In this document: positions 55,802 to 64,000 of the stretch, one piece after another
How positions within the stretch are numbered: the first letter of the stretch is position 1
How the letters are laid out: every line of letters starts with the position of its first letter
Source of the DNA: Adiantum capillus-veneris
Lineage: Eukaryota; Streptophyta; Polypodiopsida; Polypodiales; Pteridaceae
Assembly: GCA_014529385.2 (NCBI GenBank)
Contig: CM043942.1
Span: forward strand, 29,450,969-29,514,968
DNA length: 64,000 bases
Direction of reading: 5' to 3'
Position numbers and translations under genes: made by a program
Notes under the pieces: model-generated
The model's database searches: none
Seen by the model: only the letters and a program-made list of their open reading frames with translations
Told to the model about the DNA's origin: nothing

Positions 55802-57414
55802 CTCTCCAGGATGTAGAAGCCACATTTGATACATCATGCTTTATTAAACTTGTGTAGATTGTAGTAGCATTCATTTCTTCTTCTTCTTCACTACTGCTGC
55901 TGCTATAATCTAGAGTAGTATTCACTATGAATCTATGAAGATTCTCTTTTGCCTCCTGTAAGGTATATGGATATATATCTATTTGAGCAACAATGTTATC
56001 ATGGTCATCATCTCCAAGATCATTTACTTGACCATCCATGCCAATATTGTCAAGACCTGCTATCAAATCTTCGCCGAGATTCACAATGGTTGATGGTCTA
56101 GGACCCATTGATATGTACCACTCACATACTTCCTTGTTCTCCTAAGCAAGAATAGCACAACTAGTCTCTAGATTGCAAGCCTCTACCTCATCTTTGACAA
56201 AAACAATGCACTTTCTTTTCAAGAGAAGACTTTGAATAAGTGTTTATCCACCACAAGAAATTATATCAATGACAAATTTATACTCTGGGCAAAATCCTTC
56301 AATTAGATACTTTAAGAACCTGTTATCTATTGGAAGCTTCTCCCCATTAGGTATTCTTGATGATATGGGTATCTTCTTATCCACTTTGTGGATAGCCTCA
56401 AAAGAACCAACCTTACTAAGAAATATAACAACCACTGCATAGGATACTGGCAACTTTGCCCAGCTCTCATCTGCATTTGAATCCAATGTTCCAATTTCAT
56501 AATGATACTTTGGTGATGTGGAACCGACAACATCCAAGATCATCCCAATCTTTGAGAACTCAGTGAAACAAACTAAGATGTACTCATCTTGAACATTTAT
56601 TTGATTTAATCCATTGACTAAAACCTTAAACTCTCGATAGATAGAGACTTTTTTCCATGGGAGTGCAAATCCAAAATCACCAAACGAGCATGATACCCGT
56701 TGTAATTGCATACATGCAACCCCAATGCTCTCAATGTCATATCCATGTGTTAGGATGGTCCATGGAATCACATTCTCTTCAATAACCTCACCTCGTGATT
56801 TTTTATACAAGAAATAAAGGAATAAAATTACCGGCATTGGTAGAGGAGGGGTCACCTTTGATCGATTTAATGCTAGCTTTACCCAATCAGAAGACCAAGA
56901 GCATAGTTTCGTATACTCATCTACCCCTATATTATATTTTGATGAGAGTGTCTCCCAATCATCAAATGTACTAGTAAATTCATAGAAAATTCTAGCAATG
57001 GATTCCCTAAGCACTCGATCTGTCTTCATTTGCCATGCTACATCTTCCATATCATCCCAAGATTTAGTAGTTTTTCCCTTCTTGACAATAATTATTTTAG
57101 TAAGAATATACTCTTGAAGTGTCTTTACCTCTTGAGGAAGAAGGCCTTGAATACACCCAAATAAGGCTGGTCCCACTATCACTGTTCTTGGAGCTTGTTG
57201 GACTTTTCCCCCCTTCAACACTCCTCTCTTCTTTTGTGCTTCTGTGATACTTGTACTTCTTTTCTCTCCCTTTGAGTTTGGAAAAATTCCTTCAGTATAT
57301 GATTTGATTATGTAAATCCAATTCTTCCATATTAATTCTTCACAAAGAAGAAGATCCATGTCATGCTTGACAAATCCCTTAGGCACTGTCAACTCTATCA
57401 TCTCCAAAAAAACT
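55802..57414 (-). pseudogene. Exon with N6/N4 DNA-methyltransferase-like domain and acidic tail
   Basis: Open from 57414 to a TAA at 56246, then the same frame resumes. The C-terminal part reads LPIDNRFLKYLIEGFCPEYK, FVIDIISCGG* then TLIQSLLLKRKCIVFVKDEV. This parallels 'K....L..li..f...G..VlD.fsGgGttl.a.lllgR.ci..E.D', the motif X-I region of beta-class SAM-dependent DNA methyltransferases. Upstream IPWTILTHGYDI and YILVCFTEFSKIGMILDVV fit the target-domain/motif IV side, but a clear D-P-P-Y was not found. A DYSSSSSEEEEEMNAT acidic patch precedes the donor at 55802. Catalysis is doubtful; the stop lies inside the SAM loop. Confidence 0.5.
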
Positions 57415-57500
57415 CTGGAAAAAACAAAATTAAGTTAAATAAAGATAATCAATAATACTTTTAAGAAGCTCCATCTCACTTAATGTCTACAAACTTAATT

Positions 57501-59592
57501 AGGAGATAGGTATAAGTGAAGACACAGCGGGGGTGTTCTCTAATGATCAATTATGTAGAGAGGTCATCATCGGCGATAAGGTGGAGTCCGCTTCACATGA
57601 TTATGCATGGATAAGGCTGAAAAGTTTGGAGTTGTGGCAATGACACGGTGGAAATCCAGTGTACGTGGAGGCATGCAGGACATGATAGTCACTGTTTTGA
57701 GTGGTTTGGGCCTCTCGGAGGTCAATTATGGTCAAGAAGGGTGCCCAAGTGAAAAGGCTAAGTATGGACACTAAAAAAACTTGCAAAAAAAACAGAGAAT
57801 AGGCGTGAAGAGGAGAGGATAGGAAAAATAAAAGTCGCTACCTTTGTGGGTGCAGAAATTGGCTTGTTTTTGTTGTATTTTCCTCATTCGGAGTCGGATT
57901 GGGGCAAACCAAAGTTCCAGGTGGGGGTTTTTTGCCATTATGGACACATTGGTACATTATATTTTGTCCAAAAATGAGCCCTTTTTCTACTGTTAACAGA
58001 GAGTTTCATTATGTATGTGTGGGCACTCTATGTGAGTATTTGAGCTCCTCTGGTGTCATGAGCTCTGTGTATATGAGTCCCCCTTGTCATTGGAGTCATC
58101 TTCTATTGAATTTTTGAGCTAATTAAGGGCTTCCTCCCCTCTTATGTTGATCTTATGGTGTGTATATGAATCCATTTTCCATTGTGGGTCATAATTCAAG
58201 GAGTCTGAGGGTGTGAGTCTCTCTTTTGTGGTAAATTGGTGTTGTGTGTGTGGCATCATGCCAAATTGGGCCTGATCCTGGTGCCCCTGTTGTGTGTGTG
58301 TTATTCCAAGAGTGTGTGTTGGGTGATTGTAGAGGCGTTGTGTGTGTTTTTTTCTTTCACCCCACATCTCATTTGGTGGTGCCCTCCACCGAGGACGCTT
58401 CTTTGAGTACCTTCAGGCTACAGGTTTGTAGACACAAGTTTCTGGCTTCAAACAAGTGCATGTACAGGTGTTCTTCATAACTTGTGTGATCTCACACATG
58501 TTTGTTCCTTGTCCCATGAGTAGAGATTTACTACACATACAGGTTTTCTTGATTACAAGTACTCTACGAGAGGGCTTCTCTCTCTCATTGAATGCATTGA
58601 CAGTGAATGTATATAAGTGTGGGTTTGGTGGTAGTGAGTCACACACCAAACAACCTCTACTGAGGTTTATCAGTCATCGACAATTATAGGATGTACTTTA
58701 CATAATGTGGTTAAAATAGAACAATCATCTTATGCTATCCTTTGTGAGTGTGTGAGGTTTTTAGCTGGGGTATTCTCGAGTTCTGACATCCTTTCAGTTA
58801 TTTAGGTGGAAGATCCTCTGACACACCCCATTGTGGCATCAAGCTAAGGATGCTATATTGTGGCTAGATCAGAGTGTGCATCTATTCCTCAGGCCGTTTA
58901 GGCATTGTGTTCTTGCTTCACTACATTTATGCCCAACTAGAGTCAATGACAAGACAGTTATTAGTTGGGTTTTTTTAGCCATAGGTATGCAAGAAATTGA
59001 GTGACAAGGGGGACTCATATACACAGAGCTCATGACACCAGAGGAGCTCAAATACTCACATAGAGTGCCCACACATACATAATAAAGCTCTCTGTTAATA
59101 GTAGAAAAAGGTATCATTATTGGACAAAATAGACTGTACCAATGCGTCCGAAATGGCAAAAAACCCCCACCTACAACTTTGGTTTGCCCCAATCCGACTC
59201 CGAATGAGAAAAATACAACAAAAACAAGCCAATTTTTGGACCCACAAAGGGTAGCGACTTTTATTTTTCCTATTCTCTCCTCTTCATGCCTATTCTCTGG
59301 CTTTTTTTGCAAGTTTTTTTAGTGTCCACACTTAGCCTTTTCACTTGGGCACCCTTCTTGACCATAACTGACCTCCGAAAGGCCCAAACCGCTCAAAACA
59401 GTGACTATCACGTCCAGCATGCCTCCACATACACTGGATTTCCACCGTGTCATTGCCACAACTCCAACTTTTTTAGCCTTATCCATGCATAATCACGTGA
59501 AGTGGACCCCACCTTGTCGCCGATGATGACCTCTCTACATAATTGATCACTAGAGAACACCCCCGCTGTGTCTTCACTTATATCTATCTCCT
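57501..59592. repeat. Long inverted repeat, ~600-bp arms, ~900-bp spacer
   Basis: Left arm 57501-~58101 (AGGAGATAGGTATAAGTGAA...) is the inverse of ~58997-59592 (...TTCACTTATATCTATCTCCT), about 90% by eye, including GTGAAGACACAGCGGGGGTG and GGAGTCGGATTGGGGCAAAC. The spacer has no recognised gene. The plan fits a foldback or long-TIR MULE-type element, but no flanking duplication was found (AACTTAATT against GATCAAACT). Transcripts would fold into a long hairpin. Confidence 0.88.
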
Positions 59593-59737
59593 GATCAAAC
59601 TAGCCAAATTTCCTACATATTGGGTTCCGCTTTCCTGTGTAGGCACTCTAGATGGTGTTCTAGACCATATGGAAGTGAATAGATGGCATCCTGAACGTAA
59701 GTGCATAAGGTCAAATTTTTAGTTTTAGTCTACAACT
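59593..59737. other. Junction, no gene
   Basis: Short unassigned stretch between the inverted repeat and the next coding remnant. Confidence 0.4.
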
Positions 59738-61020
59738 TTGGAAAAGAAGAACGAGGATCTCGAGCAAGAGCTAAAGCTAGAGCAATCCCAAAGAAGAGAC
59801 CTTGCACTGATGCGGGTACAACAAGAAGAACAGCTGCTCAAGGAGATAGCAGAGCTAAAAAGAGTCAATCAGCTACTGCAAGAGGGACAGCCAAAGACAC
59901 AAGAAGAAGCTGGTACCTCAGAGCAACCAAATGTTGAAATTCCATCAGTCTCTTTTGCTGAGATGGAAACACAGCCGACAAAAGGGCTAGGAGGAGAAAA
60001 AGAGTTTCAGTACCACTCACAGATGTTGAGCAAGTACCCATTGTCCAACTGTCTAAAGTTGAGGAGGATGCACTCAATGAGCAGGTTGCCCAAGAGACAG
60101 ATGCAGAATGGAAAGCAGTGATGGATTGCAAGTTGAGAGTTCTCCACTCAGGTAATGTCACTCAACTCACTCCCAACCAAATCAATGCACAATGGCATCA
60201 ACAATCATTGCCATATCCCTTGATCACGAAAGAGATTTTATAGGTCAAAGAAAGATTATACAAAGATATGCAGGCATAAGGCACAGAGGATATCCACCCC
60301 AATTGGAGAAAGAGCTGGTTGAACAAGAATCCCATATATTTGATTTTGTTCACAAGAGCACCTGCAGCCCTTCAGAAAGACTCAACCTTTTGTCATGTAC
60401 CACGGGTAAGGGCATGGCAAGCACATGAAGCACTGACTAAGAAGCGGCCTACATGGATGAACTATCCAAGATTTCCAGGTCCAGAGCATGGAACACCGAC
60501 AAAGGAATACATGGTGAAAACCCTAACGGGCGCCATGACTTTCTTCAAAAGTCTCCTTGACCTCTCATGTGCCATGCTATATAAAATCTACCGAATGTTG
60601 TTCACATGTATTGAAGCTTTTCATGAGCCAGAGCAAGCAGGAGCACCATGGATGTCATTCCTCGAAGGCAATAAGGGTCTCTGCTACGACCTAAGCGGCC
60701 AACCTTCCGAAGAAGTCCTTCATAGCTTCTACGCCCGATGCATGTTTTTGCCATCTAGCAATATGTTGGCGTTTGAGGAAGCATTTTATACAGGGTTCTT
60801 CACTTGACGAACGAAGATATTTGAGCTAGTAATCAGCAACCTAACATCCAGATTTGTTGGCTACTCAATCATTGAGCTTAAAAACCGAGTCACTATGCAA
60901 TTCTTGCAGGTACCTGACAAAGAGAGAAGACTAAGATATGAAAAATCACTCCATGCGCTTAAAGACCACCTCGCCAGTCATCAACCCGAAGATTACTTCA
61001 GCCCATAAAGTTGTGTCAAG
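59738..61020 (+). pseudogene. Unidentified coding remnant upstream of an LTR
   Basis: A coiled-coil start (EKKNEDLEQELKLEQSQRRD, LKEIAELKRVNQLLQEG), then after a frameshift DVEQVPIVQLSKVEEDALNE, TAG near 60240, AWQAHEALTKKRPTWMNYPR, TKEYMVKTLTGAMTFFKSLL, SFLEGNKGLCYDLSGQPSEE, TGA near 60806, and KIFELVISNLTSRFVGYSII to about 61007. It ends at a purine tract and an LTR-like start, so I take it as the protein of a non-autonomous LTR element. No knuckle, protease or RT is present. It could also be an intron-bearing host gene overrun by a repeat. Confidence 0.45.
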
Positions 61021-61048
61021 GGACGATTCAGGCGAGGAGGGGGGGAAT
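61020..61048 (+). promoter_or_regulatory. Polypurine tract
   Basis: AGGCGAGGAGGGGGGGAA directly precedes TGTTAGGAGC. Confidence 0.6.
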
Positions 61049-61500
61049 GTTAGGAGCAAGTTAACTCGGAAACCATTTTTTTTAGCTTTCATTGTAAAAA
61101 CATTTATTATTTTGATGACTCTAGAATATTGTAACTCCTACTTTCTAGATAAACATTGTAATTTAAGAGCCGGGGCAACAAGCTTCTAGATTGTATCAAC
61201 CTGTCTTTAGTTAGAACTCCCAGATTATTAGTTTTGACCACCAAAAACCTTGGCTAAGGCATAAAAGCCATTTTTTGTAAGTTTTTTATAAGTTTTGAAT
61301 AATAGAAACACAGAGGGAGCTAACGACACTCACTTCTCTCCTTCTCACGCTTCCTACTTCCTCCCCGGTTGTCACATTGCAATCACGTTTGTTGCGTTGC
61401 AACTGCAAGTAAGAGCTCTACGCATTGACGTAAGCATTTCATCGTATTTTTTAGCTTTTGGCGTCGTCGACCCGCGGCCTAATTTCATCATAAGTAGGAA
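61049..61500 (+). repeat. Putative 3' LTR (right limit unknown)
   Basis: Begins TGTTAGGAGCAAGTTAACTC after the PPT. The 5' partner is absent from the window, so the end cannot be placed. GGCATAAAAGCC near 61257 may be its TATA box. Confidence 0.4.
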
Positions 61501-62250
<750 letters not shown>

Positions 62251-62252
62251 AA

Positions 62253-63148
62253 ATGGATAGTAGCGCAGGAGATTACTGTCTTGGTGATGCTCAAAACCTT
62301 TCTTTCGATGACATAGAAGGTGATGCTCAGGACCTCTCTTTCAACGAGGTAGAAGGTGATGCACAGCTCCTCTCTATCGACGAGATGGAAGGTGACGCAC
62401 AGTTCCTCTCTTTTGACGAGGTACAAGGTGGCCCAAGCAATGTTCAGCCGATGCACATCAATTCCATTAGCACTAGTATTCCAGCCGGTAATGAGGCTTT
62501 TCTTCGTGATTATTGGGCTGCAAAGAAACGCGCACAGAGAAGCAAGGAAAGACGTCCTACGTTTGCTCTTGGATTACGGGAAGCCAGTCAAGAAAGAACA
62601 TTTGTGCAACGGTGGCTCGCTGTTGGCGCAAGCAAACAGTAGGGATTGCAAAGAATGAGCAGAAGGAAATATTCCGGCAACTCCTGGACCACCAAACATT
62701 TTCCTTGCTGCAACCATCAAATTTCAGCAAAGTTGAAGACACTGTTGTATCGGGTGTGCGCAACACTTTGACTCAAATTAAGGTCCCTCATTCAGCAAGT
62801 GAACTTTTTGTAAAGAGAAGCTCTTTGGCAATGATTCTGAACAATAGTACAAACTCGCAATCAGTAAAACAATCCAGAATGGCTAGTATCTTGGGGATCC
62901 ATCGAAGGAATATAGCTGCAGCAAGCTCACGGCTAGAGAATAAAGATGAAGATGAAGTGTTGCCATTGAGTGCTTGTGAGAGACAATTGCCACGAGGAAC
63001 CGTTATTACCAATGAAACAAGAGATTTGTTATATGCCTTTTGGACATCAGAGAGCAGAGTTTCACCCAACAAGAAAGACATATGCAAGATGAGAATTGGA
63101 ATGAAAAGTGTCGTCAAACATCCTATACATCTACTCGACGAATCTCAG
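62253..63148 (+). pseudogene. Broken ORF with 12-residue repeats and a transposase/DNA-binding-like domain
   Basis: From ATG 62253 (MDSSAGDYCL), four 12-residue repeats GDAQ.LSFDE.E span 62283-62426, then a basic part (FLRDYWAAKKRAQRSKERR) and a stop at 62640. A second frame, open from about 62590, reads TVARCWRKQTVGIAKNEQKE, MASILGIHRRNIAAASSRLE, RDLLYAFWTSESRVSPNKKD and VVKHPIHLLDESQ. 'ILGIHRRNI.AA..R' looks like a helix-turn-helix, and 'FW...SRVSPNKKD...HP.H.L.ESQ' is a block I associate with an uncharacterised transposon-like family. After ESQ the sequence AG|GTACCA may be a splice donor at 63148. Frame loss near 62600 suggests a frameshift or missed intron. Function unknown. Confidence 0.5.
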
Positions 63149-63254
63149 GTACCAACAACTTCTAGTAATTGTACATCTTGTTTGGTGCTACTTAAGGCTT
63201 ATTTGGTCCAAACAGTACCAAATTTGGTAGTCTGTTGTACGGCAGAGGGTGTTT

Positions 63255-64000
63255 ACAGTACCAAAGAATATCCATAAAGTACCAAATCCTAGCTATCGAC
63301 TGCCAAAGCCTATCCATAGAGTTTAAAACCCTCTCTATAGAGTATCAAAACCTAATTATCCAGTACCAATGCCTATGTATAGAGAACCAAAAGTCTATTT
63401 ACAGAGTACCAAACTCAACGGATACCACCAAAGCCTCTCTCTAGAGTACCAAATCCTATCACTATAGGACCAGGATCTATTTACAGGGTACCCCACACTT
63501 CTGATAGTACGAAAGCCTATATGTAGAGCACCAAATCATGTCTATCGAGTACCAAAGGCTATCTATGGAGTAACAAAGCACATCTGTAGAGTACCAAATC
63601 CGGTGTATCTAGTACCAAAGCATATGTATGGAGTACCAAAGCAGATCTGTAGAGTACCAAATCCGGTATATCGAGTACAAAATCCTAGCTATCGAGTGCC
63701 AAAGCCTATCCATAGAGTTTCAAACCCTCTCGATAGAGTACCAATACCTATTTATCCAGTACCAATGCCTATGTATAGAGAACCAAAAAATATTTACAGA
63801 GTATCAAACTCATCGGATACCACCAAAGACTATCTGTAGAGTACCAAATATTCTCTGTAGAGTACCAAATTCTCTCTGTAGAGTACCAAAGCCTATTACT
63901 ATAGTACCAAAGTCTATTTACAGGGTACCCCACACTTTTGATAGTACCAAAGCCTATATGTAGAGTACCAAATACTGTCTATCGAGTACCAAAGGCTATC
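63255..64000. repeat. 21-bp-period minisatellite, continues past the window
   Basis: More than 30 units of about 21 bp, each with a GAGTACCAAA core and a variable half (CCTATCTATA and similar). Because 21 is a multiple of three, long frames read seven-residue repeats such as YRVPKPI. Larger blocks recur at about 396-437 bp (for example AATCCTAGCTATCGA at about 63285 and 63681), a higher-order structure. Confidence 0.93.

Larger units (their letters stand above)
51605..57414 (-). pseudogene. Multi-exon gene: methyltransferase-like + repeat exons + FCP1-like phosphatase (broken)
   Basis: Proposed exons on the minus strand: 57414-55802 (methyltransferase-like and acidic region), E1 55515-55423, E2 54332-54234, E3 54047-53955, E4 53629-53537, E5 53453-53298, E6 53117-53022, E7 52614-51605 (phosphatase-like). 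Every junction has GT and AG. The donor of the first exon and all following exons are phase 1, and E1-E6 are 93, 99, 93, 93, 156 and 96 nt, all multiples of three, so any can be skipped or duplicated without shifting frame. Lesions: TAA 56244-56246 and TAG 56142-56144 in the first exon, TAG and TAA in E1, frameshifts near 52147 and 51945. E6 could instead be terminal (TGA after SRKLFP), leaving two separate genes. An upstream exon is likely, since TTTTTTCCAG precedes 57414. Confidence 0.55.

Noticed and set aside
59690-59731. Possible intron GTAAGT...TTTTAG before the coiled-coil ORF
   Set aside because: Only ~32 bp, shorter than plant introns normally splice.
63255-64000. CRISPR-like array
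   Set aside because: Units are contiguous 21-bp tandem repeats without unique spacers, in a plant nuclear context.

Overview
The window reads as repeat-dense nuclear DNA of a land plant with a large genome. Evidence: GT-AG introns, fragments of PLS-type PPR genes, a plant epsin-type tail, plant Ty1/copia and chromodomain Ty3/gypsy elements, initiator-Met and Asp-like tRNA primer sites, and many long CT/GA and CA dinucleotide tracts. Penelope-like retroelements, one with a permuted N-terminal GIY-YIG nuclease, and several remnants I cannot assign to angiosperm families make a fern or other non-seed plant more likely than a flowering plant. The species is an inference. No tRNA, rRNA or CRISPR array was seen. 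|| 1-5.2 kb: a PPR scrap, a candidate small three-exon gene (808-1445), short tandem repeats and an L1-type LINE remnant (minus, 3300-3915). || 5.2-17.5 kb: a nested transposon complex. Ty3/gypsy A (plus) is interrupted by a 2.83-kb non-autonomous LTR element (6987-9819, minus) with PBS, PPT and 5-bp TSD. A second, inverted copy of the same gypsy|LTR junction lies at 11461-17111, so the region holds inverted arms. The second copy's LTR is split at its TATA box by a 3.7-kb Mutator-like element (12900-16616, 9-bp TSD) that carries a PPR and an epsin-like gene fragment (Pack-MULE). || 17.5-27.2 kb: a TRIM-like element (19037-19670), a Penelope-like element with GIY-YIG before the RT (19675-22421) split by a Tourist-like MITE (21086-21477), and a second, different Penelope-like RT (24828-27182). 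The second RT lies between two ~1-kb direct repeats. || 27.5-34.5 kb: a copia RT scrap and a near-complete but broken chromovirus (minus). || 34.7-43 kb: a non-autonomous LTR element (minus) whose right LTR holds a complete 5186-bp copia (37733-42918, 280-bp LTRs about 97% identical, TSD GGTGA). || 43-50.3 kb: gypsy remnants, a 430-bp tandem duplication and a 1342-bp TIR transposon with CACTA ends but TTAA flanks. || 51.6-57.4 kb (minus): the most unusual locus. It is a broken multi-exon gene that appears to join an N6/N4 methyltransferase-like domain, an acidic Ser/Glu segment, an array of duplicated 31-33-codon exons (all phase 1-1) and an FCP1/NIF-type HAD phosphatase domain. || 57.5-64 kb: a ~600-bp-arm inverted repeat, a coding remnant ending in a PPT and LTR start, a CT/GT tract abutting an ATG, a broken DNA-binding/transposase-like ORF, and a 21-bp-period minisatellite that runs off the window. 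|| Almost all protein-coding material is transposon-derived and carries stops or frameshifts. The layout records layered insertion more than a working pathway.
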